Shown here piece by piece: positions 9,195 to 18,354 of a stretch of DNA of 39,173 bases (positions within the stretch are counted from its first letter, which is position 1; each line of letters begins with the position of its first letter). This DNA comes from Candidatus Thermoflexus sinensis (lineage in GTDB: Bacteria > Chloroflexota > Anaerolineae > Thermoflexales > Thermoflexaceae). The position numbers and the translations under genes were made by a program. The notes beneath the pieces were generated by a model. The model was not told where the DNA came from. It made no database searches and saw only the letters and a list, made by a program, of their open reading frames with translations. The stretch spans positions 1 to 39,173 of the forward strand of contig JAEVEY010000186.1 of NCBI GenBank assembly GCA_016842045.1, written 5' to 3'.

Positions 9195-9974
9195 TCAGCC
9201 ATCTCTGGCGCGCAAGATGGCGATCAGAACGGGCGGCCCCATGGTGAAGAAGGCGATCAGGCCAAGAGCCTGAGCCATCGGATCCGCCCGGGGGTTCAGG
9301 AGCGGATGCAGGACAAAGGCGGCCCCGGCGATCGCATAAGCCAGAACGGCCTCCAGCGGCGGCGCCTCCGGCCGGGAAGAAATAGGGGCTGTCCAGCGGC
9401 TGGAAAGCCAGAGATAGGCCCCATAGATCAGCAGCATCGTGAGCATCCAGCCCACGAAATTCTGGAGTGGGACACCGAAGTAAGGCCCTTTGGTCTTCCA
9501 TACCCAGAAGCCCAGGCGGGTCATCGCCGGATCCATCGCTAAGTCCCAGGCGGTCATCCACATCGCGGCCAGAAGGGCCACCCCCCACGGGCGTCGGGGC
9601 GCTACCGGTGATTCGCCCAGAACCTGACACGTCAGGATCAGAGCCGGATAGGCCATCATGAACCATGCGAAGGGGATCAGCACGGGAACACCCAGTAGAA
9701 TAGGCCCCAGGCGCCCGGTGTAAACATAGGGACCATAGATCCATCCCGTGGCCACTCCAAGGGCCTCCATCCCCAGGCTGATACCGAAGGTCAGGCCCAG
9801 GAGAAGCAGCGCGCGGGATCGCCCCAGGGTCGGAAGCGCATGGGCCAGCGCAAATCCCCACTGGAGCAATGTATTCAACGGCATCAACCAGACGGGATTG
9901 GGCCATCCCCAGGCCACCGCCATCACGTGATAAAGCGTTACGCCACCGAAAGCCGCCAGCAAAGCCCGTCGCAT
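9195..9974 (-). CDS. Carotenoid biosynthesis protein, CruF/DUF422-like membrane protein
   Basis: LGMEALGVATGWIYGPYVYTGRLGP; MTAWDLAMDPAMTRLGFWVWKTKGPYFGVPLQNFVGWML motifs. Confidence 0.8.
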   Translation of the reverse strand: MRRALLAAFGGVTLYHVMAVAWGWPNPVWLMPLNTLLQWGFALAHALPTLGRSRALLLLGLTFGISLGMEALGVATGWIYGPYVYTGRLGPILLGVPVLIPFAWFMMAYPALILTCQVLGESPVAPRRPWGVALLAAMWMTAWDLAMDPAMTRLGFWVWKTKGPYFGVPLQNFVGWMLTMLLIYGAYLWLSSRWTAPISSRPEAPPLEAVLAYAIAGAAFVLHPLLNPRADPMAQALGLIAFFTMGPPVLIAILRARDG

Positions 9975-10008
9975 CCGCCTTTCTCCTCCCGATAGGCTCT
10001 TGCTTCTC

Positions 10009-10046
10009 GGGGAGTAGGGCAACTGCAAGCAGTTGCCCTACTCCCC
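10009..10046. repeat. Perfect 18-bp palindrome containing the rdgB stop codon
   Basis: ggggagtagggcaactgc-aa-gcagttgccctactcccc. Confidence 0.85.
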
Positions 10047-10679
10047 GGCCAGCCATCGCTTCAGGATCTCCCGGGCCTTCCGGGCCGCGCGAGCCCGGTG
10101 GCTGATCTGGTTCTTCATGGCTGGAGGAAGCTCGGCCATCGTTTTCCCGAGCTCCGGGATGTAGAAGATCGGATCGTAACCGAACCCATAGGTCCCTCGA
10201 GGCTCGAAGGCGATATAGCCCTCGATGCGCCCCTCCACCAGCACCGGAGGCTCCCCGGGCCGGGCCAGGGCGATCACACAGCGAAACCGCGCCGTCCGCT
10301 GGGGCCAGGGGACGTCGGCCATGAGCTCAAGGACCTTACGGATGCGAACCAGGTCGTCCGCATCGGGTCCAGCGAACCGGGCGGAGTGAACACCAGGGGC
10401 GCCCCCCAGCGCATCGATCTCCAGCCCCGAGTCATCCGCCAGGGTCCACAGCCCGGTGCGTTCCGCATAGCGCATCGCCTTCCAACGGGCGTTGTCCTCC
10501 AGGCGTTCATAAGGCTCCACAATGGCCTCGGAGATCCCAACGTCGAGAAGATCGACCAGCTTCACCGGGAGATCGGAGAGGAGGGCAGTCAGCTCCCGGC
10601 GTTTTCCGGGATTGTGGGTAGCGATCAGAAGCAACCGTTCAGGCTTCGGGGGAAGAGGGGGGGTTGTCCGCGCGCTCAT
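10038..10679 (-). CDS. rdgB: XTP/dITP diphosphatase (RdgB/HAM1)
   Basis: LLIATHNPGKRRELTALL; TLADDSGLEIDALGGAPGVHSARFAG; GYGFGYDPIFYIPE-like GTYGFGYDPIFYIPELGKTMAEL. Confidence 0.95.
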   Translation of the reverse strand: MSARTTPPLPPKPERLLLIATHNPGKRRELTALLSDLPVKLVDLLDVGISEAIVEPYERLEDNARWKAMRYAERTGLWTLADDSGLEIDALGGAPGVHSARFAGPDADDLVRIRKVLELMADVPWPQRTARFRCVIALARPGEPPVLVEGRIEGYIAFEPRGTYGFGYDPIFYIPELGKTMAELPPAMKNQISHRARAARKAREILKRWLAGE

Positions 10680-11115
10680 TCTGGAGCTTCTCGATCCCAT
10701 TTCGGATAACCTGAAGGAGGCGCGAAAGGGTTTCCTCCAGTTCCAGAAGCCGGGTCAGCGCGTAGTCATCCGCGTCCGCCTTCAGGCGTTCCGCTTCCCG
10801 CTGCGCCCGCTCGATAATCACTGAGGCTCGCTGCTCAGCCGCCTGAACCACCTGGTGCTGGGCGATGAGCTCGCTGGCCTGCTCCTGGGCCAGCGCGACG
10901 ATACGCTCGGCCTCCTCTTTCGCCTGGGCGATGATCCGCTCCCGCTCCTGAGTGATCCGTCGGGCCTGTTTGATCTCCTGGGGGATGGTCACCCGCATCT
11001 GATCGATCAGGTCCAGAAGCCGCCGCTCTTCAATCACCACCCATCTCAGGAAGGGAAGAGGACGGCTGCGAAGAACCAGCTGCTCCAGCTGATCGATCAG
11101 ATGCAGGATGTCCAT
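10639..11115 (-). CDS. Coiled-coil protein, DivIVA/ATP-synthase-b-like
   Basis: RRITQERERIIAQAKEEAERIVALAQEQASELIAQHQVVQAAEQRA heptad-rich; overlaps the rdgB start. Confidence 0.65.
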   Translation of the reverse strand: MDILHLIDQLEQLVLRSRPLPFLRWVVIEERRLLDLIDQMRVTIPQEIKQARRITQERERIIAQAKEEAERIVALAQEQASELIAQHQVVQAAEQRASVIIERAQREAERLKADADDYALTRLLELEETLSRLLQVIRNGIEKLQNERADNPPSSPEA

Positions 11116-11225
11116 CCTGACCTCCTCTGGACGTGAGCAGCGAAAGGGAACTTCAAGGTGGGGCGAGCCCCCTCAGCGGCCCGCCCCACCCTGAACTCCC
11201 AGGATGATGCTTCAACAGAGGCCGA

Positions 11226-11744
11226 TCACTCGCGGATCGAGATGATCGGGACTGTCTCCCCAGCGCGTTCGGCGGCCTTTGCGGCCAGGGCGCGGGCGAC
11301 GTGGGGCGGGACCATCGCCGAAACATCTCCGCCCAGCAGGGCGATCTCGCGGACGATGCTGGAGCTGATGAAGGCATAGTCCCGGCTGGTCATCAGACAT
11401 ACCACCTCGATCTCCGGGGCCAATTGCTTGTTGGTCAGAGCCATCTGAAGCTCCAGCTCGAAATCCGAAATCACCCGAAGCCCCCGCACGATAACCCGCG
11501 CTCCGATTCGCCGGGCGAAATCGACCGTAAGGCCGCTGTAAGCGGTGACCGTGACGTTCGGGAGATGTTGCAGGGCTTCCCGCACCAGGGCCAGCCTCTC
11601 CTCCAGGGAGAAGAGCAGACTCTTGCTGGGGCGATCGTAGACGCCCACCACCAGCTCATCAAAGATCGCCGCCGCCCGGGTGGCGATATCGATGTGCCCA
11701 TAGTGGATCGGATCGAAAGACGCCGGATACAATGCTCGGGTCAT
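11226..11744 (-). CDS. coaD: Phosphopantetheine adenylyltransferase
   Basis: ALYPASFDPIHYGHIDIATRAAAIFDELVVGVYDRPSKSLLFSLEERL; ISSSIVREIALLGGDVSAMVPP. Confidence 0.97.
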   Translation of the reverse strand: MTRALYPASFDPIHYGHIDIATRAAAIFDELVVGVYDRPSKSLLFSLEERLALVREALQHLPNVTVTAYSGLTVDFARRIGARVIVRGLRVISDFELELQMALTNKQLAPEIEVVCLMTSRDYAFISSSIVREIALLGGDVSAMVPPHVARALAAKAAERAGETVPIISIRE

Positions 11745-11907
11745 CTCCTGGCTCCCGGAGGGAATTCGGCGGAATTTACCCCGATGGCCTCCACACCCAG
11801 GTCAATCGGAGGCCTCTCCCCCTTCCTCAGGCTGGGCTGGCGCTTCTGGCAACCGGCCCAGCCCGAAAAACCCGGAGGGAAGGTCGACGACGTAACCCCC
11901 ATTCGGC

Positions 11908-14454
11908 TTAACTGGGCTCCACAGGGCCCTGCCAGAAGCGAGACACGGCTTCCGCGAGATGGCGGTGCTCCGGAGCCTGGAGGTCGGGATCGCGCTCGGC
12001 CAGGCGCTCTGCGGCCTCGCGGGCGATCTCCAGAAGACGCAGATCGGTGAGATCCGCCAGACGCATCTCCGGGAACCCGCTCTGGCGTGTGCCCAGGAAA
12101 TCGCCAGGCCCCCGCATCTCGAGATCCTTCTGGGCCAGCTGGAAGCCGTCATAGATCGTTTCGATGGCCCGGAGGCGTTCAATGGCGCTCTCGGAAGGGG
12201 ATTCCGCCAGCAGAAGACAATACGATTGATAGCTGCTCCGCCCAACCCGGCCCCGGAACTGATGGAGCTGGGCCAGCCCGAACCGATCCGCGCCCTCAAT
12301 GAGGATCACGGTGGCGTTGGGCACATCCACGCCCACTTCCACCACCGGCGTCGCCACGAGGATCTGGATCTCCCCCCGGGCGAAGGCGCTCATGATCGCC
12401 TCTTTCTCTTCGGACTTCATCCGCCCGTGGATCAGGCCCAGCCGGAGGTCGGGGAAGACCTCCCGCTGCAACCGCTCGTATTCTTCCACTGCGGCCTTCG
12501 CCTCGATTTTATCGGAGCCCTCCACCAGGGGACAAATGATATATGCCTGGCGGCCTTGCTCGACCTGTCGGCGGATGAAGGTATAGGCCCGCTCCCGCTC
12601 CTCCGGCATCAACCAGCGGGTCAGCACCGGCCGCCGGCCCGGCGGCATTTCGTCCAGGACCGATAGGTCCAGGTCGCCGTAAAGGGTGAGGGCCAGGGTG
12701 CGGGGGATGGGGGTGGCGGTCATCACCAGCACGTGCGGGTTGTAGCCCTTGCCCCGCAGGGCCGCCCGCTGCAGCACCCCGAAGCGTTGCTGTTCATCGA
12801 TCACCACAAATGCCAGATCCTGGAATGCCACCTCCTCCTGGATCAGAGCATGGGTCCCCACCACGAGGTGACACGTCCCTTCAGCCAGCTCTCCATAAAT
12901 CTGAGCCCGCTCTGCTCCGCTTACCCCCGAAGTCAACAAACGGATGGTTGGAGTGGGCAGGCCGGCGCCCGCCCAGCGCTCCGCCAGGGCAATCAGGGTC
13001 CGGTAATGCTGTTCCGCCAGGATCTCTGTGGGAGCCATGATCGCGCTCTGGGCGCCCGCCAGGAACACCGCGTAAGCGGCCAGGGCCGCTACCACTGTCT
13101 TCCCGGAACCCACCTCGCCCTGAAGCAGGCGATTCATTGGCACTCCCGAGCGTATGTCGGTCAGGATCTGATCCAGGGCCCGATACTGGGCACCCGTGAG
13201 GGAAAAGGGGAGGGCTTCGATCGCCCGCTGAAGGGCCGTTTCATCGAAGGCAAGCGCCCTCCCCGGGACGCTGCGCCATCGCCGGCGGACTTCCAGCAGG
13301 CCGATTTGCAGGTAGAACACTTCATCAAAGGCCAGCCGCCGGCGCGCCTTCTCCAGCGGCTCCCAGTCCTCCGGGAAATGAACCTGCTTCAAGGCGGTGG
13401 GAAGATCCGGGAAGCCATAAGCCTCCCGGATCCAGGCGGGGATCGGATCCTCCACCCGATCCGCCCAATAATCCACCACCCGTTTGAGGATCGACCGCAT
13501 CAGGCGCTGGGTGAGGCCTTCCGTCAGCGGATAGATGGGGACGATGCGGGCAGTGTGCAACAGCTCCCGGTCGGCCGGCTCCCACTCCGGGGAACGAAAC
13601 ACCGGGCGGCCGAGGAACTCATCCACCCGCCCGCTCACCACGATGAACTGGCCCGGCTTGATGCGATCCAGCAGATAGGGCTGGTTGAACCAGGTGCACT
13701 CGATGACCCCGGAACCATCCGTGAGCAACGCCTTGATGACGGTGAGGCCGTTCCCTGTCTGCTTGCTCCCGATATCCATCACCTCGCCGATCACGGTCAC
13801 CTCTTCCCCAATCCGGAGGCGATGGATGGGTTTCAGGGCCCGGAAATCCACATACCGTCGGGGAAGCAGAACCAGCAGATCCCGAATGGTCTGCACTCCA
13901 AGGCGTGCCAGGCGTTGCGCCCGCTCGCGGCCCACCCCGTGGATCAGATGCACAGGGGCATCCAGCCCCAGGGCCTCCACCTTCGCCGCTAATTTCGGGG
14001 GAACCGGAGGGGCTCCCCGGGAGCGCGCGCGGCCAGGCACCGTTCGCTCCGGCCGCGGGGACGGCGCAGGCATCGAAGGTTCCTCCCGAGGTTTCTCCAC
14101 AGGAGGAGTGGGTGGAGCCGGCGCTGGTTCTGAGGGCGGAGGCGTCACCGCTGGCGCTGGCCGGGAGGCTCGAAGCTCCCGCTCGCGCTGCAAGGCTTCC
14201 TGGATTCGAGTCTCGATCCCCTCGATCAACCGCCGACGTTCCTCGATGTCCGCTGCTTCATAGCGCCGAAGATCCGCATAGATCGCCTCCAGAATGAGGA
14301 GGATCTCCGGATCATGCTCCTTCAAGGCAGCGCGAGCCTGACGATACCAGTGATCCGCAAACCGGCCGATCCCTCCGATCACAATCCGGTTTCGGTAGCC
14401 GTCCTGGATCTCGTGTTTCAGGATCTTCTGCAGCTGTGTAAAGGGCGAAGCCAT
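11908..14454 (-). CDS. recG: ATP-dependent DNA helicase RecG
   Basis: LLQGEVGSGKTVVAALAAY, VIDEQQRFGVLQRAALRGKG, TATPIPRTLALTLYGDLDLSVLDEMPPGR, QLHQFRGRVGRSSYQSYCLL. Confidence 0.97.
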   Translation of the reverse strand: MASPFTQLQKILKHEIQDGYRNRIVIGGIGRFADHWYRQARAALKEHDPEILLILEAIYADLRRYEAADIEERRRLIEGIETRIQEALQRERELRASRPAPAVTPPPSEPAPAPPTPPVEKPREEPSMPAPSPRPERTVPGRARSRGAPPVPPKLAAKVEALGLDAPVHLIHGVGRERAQRLARLGVQTIRDLLVLLPRRYVDFRALKPIHRLRIGEEVTVIGEVMDIGSKQTGNGLTVIKALLTDGSGVIECTWFNQPYLLDRIKPGQFIVVSGRVDEFLGRPVFRSPEWEPADRELLHTARIVPIYPLTEGLTQRLMRSILKRVVDYWADRVEDPIPAWIREAYGFPDLPTALKQVHFPEDWEPLEKARRRLAFDEVFYLQIGLLEVRRRWRSVPGRALAFDETALQRAIEALPFSLTGAQYRALDQILTDIRSGVPMNRLLQGEVGSGKTVVAALAAYAVFLAGAQSAIMAPTEILAEQHYRTLIALAERWAGAGLPTPTIRLLTSGVSGAERAQIYGELAEGTCHLVVGTHALIQEEVAFQDLAFVVIDEQQRFGVLQRAALRGKGYNPHVLVMTATPIPRTLALTLYGDLDLSVLDEMPPGRRPVLTRWLMPEERERAYTFIRRQVEQGRQAYIICPLVEGSDKIEAKAAVEEYERLQREVFPDLRLGLIHGRMKSEEKEAIMSAFARGEIQILVATPVVEVGVDVPNATVILIEGADRFGLAQLHQFRGRVGRSSYQSYCLLLAESPSESAIERLRAIETIYDGFQLAQKDLEMRGPGDFLGTRQSGFPEMRLADLTDLRLLEIAREAAERLAERDPDLQAPEHRHLAEAVSRFWQGPVEPS

Positions 14455-14544
14455 TGCCTTTCCTCTCTGCCCCTGAGTCTAACTGGAATCTTAGGGATCA
14501 GTCCCGGCACCCTGAAATCCAATGGCTCCGGGGAAGCTCGTCTT

Positions 14545-14901
14545 TCACGACCGCAGCCACACCCGCACCGGCAAGCGGGGGGTGCCCTCATACCAGTGGC
14601 GAACGGTTCCCGCCCCGTATTTCTCACGAAACCAGTCGGTCACCGTGGGAAGCCATTCCGGCGGCAACGGTTCCGCCACCCCCTCCCAGCGCCCTTCCCC
14701 CGCCTCAATCATGACGCGGGGGTCTGCGCGCAGATTTTGATACCAGTCCGTCCCTCGCCCATGGGCTCGGGCGTGGGCCATCAGGTAAACTGCCCCATCC
14801 CGATAAACAAACCACAACTCCACCCGATGGGGCCGCCCGGTATGGCGACCCCGTGTGATCAGATCGAGCACCTCCGCTTCCTCCAGGGGATGTCGGACCA
14901 T
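14545..14901 (-). CDS. Deazaflavin-dependent / nitroreductase-family flavin-binding protein
   Basis: LDLITRGRHTGRPHRVELWFVYRDGAVYLMA..GTDWYQNLRADPRVMIE pattern. Start set at MVRHPL; the upstream extension is not convincing. Confidence 0.7.
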   Translation of the reverse strand: MVRHPLEEAEVLDLITRGRHTGRPHRVELWFVYRDGAVYLMAHARAHGRGTDWYQNLRADPRVMIEAGEGRWEGVAEPLPPEWLPTVTDWFREKYGAGTVRHWYEGTPRLPVRVWLRS

Positions 14902-15142
14902 AGGCGCCTCAGGCTCGAAGGATCGCCCTGCTGAATCGGATGGACACGGCGGGCCTTTGCCAGGACAAGCCTCTCCCTGTGGACGATGGCTCGCGGGGAG
15001 AGGGCAAAGGCACCACTCAAAACAGAAGAGAGGCTCATTGACCCTCCGGATAAAGGCCAGCTGCGCGAGTCCTAATCCAGTATAATGCAAACCCGGGTTG
15101 CGCCTTCAACGCGCTGCCCCACGCGCAGAATGTCAAAATGTT

Positions 15143-15282
15143 TAGGACTTACGCAGTTCGTTTCCCATGGGGGCTTTGGGGGCGGAGCGGGGTGCCTTCG
15201 GCGCCCCGCTCCGCCCCCAAAAAGGATTTTGGGGTGGGGCCATTCCGTTCCACCTTTAGAGCTTTCAACTGCGTAACTCCTA
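15143..15282. mobile_element. MITE-like element, family A copy 1
   Basis: TIR taggacttacgcagtt ... aactgcgtaactccta; flanked by direct repeat atgtt / atgtt; contains hairpin 15175-15221 (22+3+22). Confidence 0.8.
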
Positions 15283-15296
15283 ATGTTTTGAGGCTT

Positions 15297-15376
15297 GCCC
15301 TGTTGCGATCCTGGCGGTGCCCGCCCGGGTTCGGCGTTTGCCCCACCCCCCGAAGGCCCCCAGCTTGCAACAGAGC
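15297..15376. mobile_element. MITE-like element, family B copy 1 (short form)
   Basis: gccctgttgcgatcctggcggtgccc ... cccccagcttgcaacagagc; near-repeat tttgaggct / tttgagact in the flanks. Confidence 0.65.
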
Positions 15377-15573
15377 GTTTGAGACTCATGGTAGCATCAG
15401 ACAGCGCATGACTTGATTTCTTTCTTTTCATCCTCCTCCCTACGGGTCTTCAGGCCAGGGGAAAGAGGATGAAAAATCTCTCTTCACCCTCGTCGCGCAA
15501 CGGGTCTTTTTTGCACGGCTTGCAGGATGAAAGGACGGCAGAACAGGTGGAGCTCAAGGATGGAGGCTGATTC

Positions 15574-16764
15574 ATGACCGAACGGCTCTACTGGCTGGAT
15601 CCCTACCTGCAACAATTCACCGCCACAGTTGTATCGCTCACCGAGCACAACAGTCAACCCGCTGTCATCCTGGATCGGACGGCGTTTTATCCGACCGGCG
15701 GCGGACAGCCTCATGATCGGGGAACCCTGAACGGGATCCCGGTGGTGGAGGTGATCGAGCGGGAAAGCGATGGGGCCATCCTTCACGTCCTGGCTCGCCC
15801 GCTGGAGGCGCGGGAGGTGGAGGGCCGCATTGATTGGGAACGCCGCTTCGATCATATGCAGCAGCACACCGGCCAGCACATCCTCTCCCAGGCGTTCCTG
15901 CGGATCACTGGGGCGCAAACGGTGTCCTTCCACCTGGGGGAAGAAGTGGTCACCATCGATCTGGATCAGGTCGGATTCCCACCCACGGCCGTCGAAGCGG
16001 TGGAAGAGCTGGCCAATCGGGTGGTCCTGGAGAACCGGGAGGTGTGGGCCCGGTTCGTGGAAGCGGAGGAGGCGGAAGGCCTGAGCTTACGTCGCCCGCC
16101 GAAGGTGGAAGGCCGAATCCGGATTGTCGAAGTGGCGGATTTCGATCGGAGCGCGTGCGGAGGGACCCATGTGCGACGCACAGGGGAGGTGGGGCCCATC
16201 AAGATCGTGAAGCTGGAACGGCGAGGCAATGAAACCCGGGTGAGTTTCCTCTGCGGCTGGCGAGCGCTCCGGGATTACGGGAGGAAGCATCGCCTCCTTC
16301 TGGAATCCGCAGGATCCCTCAGCGTGGGTGAGGCGATGTTGCCCGAGGCCATCCGGGCGCTGCAGGCCGATCTGAAAGAAGCCCGGAAGGCGCTGATGGC
16401 CCTCCAGGAGCTCTATCTGGATCTCGTTCTCCCCTACCTCGAGCAAAGGGTTCAGCCCGCTTCCTTTGGAGAGGTCCTCACCTACGTGTGGCCTCAGCTA
16501 CCTTCCGGCCTCCTGCCCCGACTGGCCCGACGGCTGAGCGAGGGACGTCCCCGTCTGGTCCTCCTGGCCGCTGGGGGCGCGGATGGCCTCCTCATTGTCG
16601 CCTGCGGCCCGGGGGTCCCTGTGGATGCCCGGGAGGTCCTGAGGCGTATCCTCGGGCGGCTGGGCCTGGAGGGAGGGGGCGGCCGCCCGGATTACGCTCA
16701 GGCCCCTGTTCCCCGTGTGGATCTGCAAGCGCTTCAACGAGCCCTGAGCGAAGCGATCGGGTGA
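15574..16764 (+). CDS. Alanyl-tRNA editing protein (AlaX-type, with DHHA1-like C-terminus)
   Basis: RTAFYPTGGGQPHDRGTL; HMQQHTGQHILSQAF; FDRSACGGTHVRRTGEVGPIKI. Confidence 0.93.
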   Translation: MTERLYWLDPYLQQFTATVVSLTEHNSQPAVILDRTAFYPTGGGQPHDRGTLNGIPVVEVIERESDGAILHVLARPLEAREVEGRIDWERRFDHMQQHTGQHILSQAFLRITGAQTVSFHLGEEVVTIDLDQVGFPPTAVEAVEELANRVVLENREVWARFVEAEEAEGLSLRRPPKVEGRIRIVEVADFDRSACGGTHVRRTGEVGPIKIVKLERRGNETRVSFLCGWRALRDYGRKHRLLLESAGSLSVGEAMLPEAIRALQADLKEARKALMALQELYLDLVLPYLEQRVQPASFGEVLTYVWPQLPSGLLPRLARRLSEGRPRLVLLAAGGADGLLIVACGPGVPVDAREVLRRILGRLGLEGGGGRPDYAQAPVPRVDLQALQRALSEAIG

Positions 16765-16777
16765 GCTCGATTGTTCA

Positions 16778-16810
16778 GATGGGGCGGACGGCGAAGCCAT
16801 CCGCCCCATC
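16778..16810. terminator. Bidirectional hairpin between convergent alaX and aminotransferase genes
   Basis: gatggggcggacggc-gaa-gccatccgccccatc (14/15 pairs). Confidence 0.65.
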
Positions 16811-16814
16811 CACT

Positions 16815-17972
16815 TTATGTCCTCAACCGCCGAAGGCGGGCCACCGCCTCGCGGAGGGTCTCCTCTCGTTTGCAAAAGGCAAACCGAACCTGCGTGCGCC
16901 CGCGATCCGGATGGGCGTAGAAACTGGAGCCGGGCACCACCGCCACCCCGATCTCCCGGACCAGGCGCATCGCGAAGGCCATGTCATCCTCCGTTCCGAG
17001 GGCCCGGAAATCGGTCATCACATAATATGCTCCCTGGGGCCACCACACCTCGAACCCCAGCTCCTCCAGCGCCTCCACCAGCAGATGCCGGCGTCGATCG
17101 TAATCCGCCCGCAGCTGCTCATAGTAAGCCATAGGGAACTGCAGCGCCACGGCGCTGGCTTCCTGGAGCGGGGCGGGGGCACCCACCGTGAGGAAATCAT
17201 GGACTTTCCGGATCGCGTCGGTGAGATCCTCAGGGGCAATGCACCATCCGATGCGCCATCCGGTCACCGCATAAGACTTCGACATCCCGCTGATGGTGAC
17301 CGTTCGCTCCCACATCCCGGGCAATGTGACGATGGGAATATGGCGATGTCCATCGTAAACAATGTGCTCGTAGATCTCATCGGTGATGGCGTAAACATTG
17401 TAACGCTGGCACAGCTCGGCGATCCAGCGCAGCTCCTCCTCTGAGAACACATGGCCTGTCGGGTTATGGGGCGTGTTGAGGATGATCGCCCGGGTCCGGC
17501 GGGAGAAGGCGCGGCGCAGCTCGTCGGGATCGAAGGTCCATGATGGTGGACGCAGGGGGACATAGATCGGCTTCGCCCCGCTGATCCAGGTATCGGGGCC
17601 GTAGTTCTCGTAGAAGGGCTCGAAGATGATGACCTCGTCCCCAGGGTTCAGCAGAGCCAGCAGGGTGGCGATCATGCATTCGGTGGCTCCGCAACACACG
17701 GTGATATGACGTTCCGGATCAAGGGCCATCCCGTAAAAACGACGATATTTCTCGGCGATCGCTGCTCGCAGTCGGGGGCTCCCCCAGGTAATGGCATACT
17801 GGTTATAGTCCTCCAGGATCGCCCGCGCGGCTGCCTCTTTCAGGGCTTCGGGGGCCGGGAAATCCGGGAACCCCTGAGCCAGGTTGATGGCCCCGTATTG
17901 ATGCGCCCACCGGGTCATCTCCCGGATCACGGATTCCGTGAAATGCTGCACCCGTTCGGCCACACGAGACAT
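16815..17972 (-). CDS. Pyridoxal-phosphate aminotransferase class I/II
   Basis: GAINLAQGFPDFPAPE; NTPHNPTGHVFS; TISGMSKSYAVTGWRIGW (PLP Lys); RFAFCKREETL. Confidence 0.95.
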   Translation of the reverse strand: MSRVAERVQHFTESVIREMTRWAHQYGAINLAQGFPDFPAPEALKEAAARAILEDYNQYAITWGSPRLRAAIAEKYRRFYGMALDPERHITVCCGATECMIATLLALLNPGDEVIIFEPFYENYGPDTWISGAKPIYVPLRPPSWTFDPDELRRAFSRRTRAIILNTPHNPTGHVFSEEELRWIAELCQRYNVYAITDEIYEHIVYDGHRHIPIVTLPGMWERTVTISGMSKSYAVTGWRIGWCIAPEDLTDAIRKVHDFLTVGAPAPLQEASAVALQFPMAYYEQLRADYDRRRHLLVEALEELGFEVWWPQGAYYVMTDFRALGTEDDMAFAMRLVREIGVAVVPGSSFYAHPDRGRTQVRFAFCKREETLREAVARLRRLRT

Positions 17973-18127
17973 CCTGGCCCCTCCGGATAGGGATCTGGGA
18001 TGGCATGGACGCACACCGATCCTCGCCGGCGACCTCCATCGTCCTTCTCTTCCTGCCGCGCCGCAGCAGGAAGAGGCCCACGAAAAGTGAGGGTGGTGGG
18101 GCCGCTTTGCTGCTTGCCCCACCACCC

Positions 18128-18237
18128 TAATGCTCCCTCCAGATTTGATTTTTGGTTTTGGTCCCCTGGGGGTTTGGGGTGGGGCCATTGGCCCACACCC
18201 TCTTATATCCTCAAAACAAATCTGGATGAAGCACTAA
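18128..18237. mobile_element. MITE-like element, family D
   Basis: taatgctccctccagatttgatttt ... aaaacaaatctggatgaagcacta inverted ends; flanks accaccc / accacca. Confidence 0.65.
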
Positions 18238-18354
18238 CCACCAGGTTTACCCCGATGCCCAATAAGGTGCTGAGTCGATCTTCCCACTCGGGTTTTGGGC
18301 GCCGAATCGGCCACCGAAGGCACCTGGCCCTGCCTCCGAAAACGGCCCATCCCG

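Noticed and set aside
12733-13992. 419-aa plus-strand ORF
   Set aside because: Antisense to recG.
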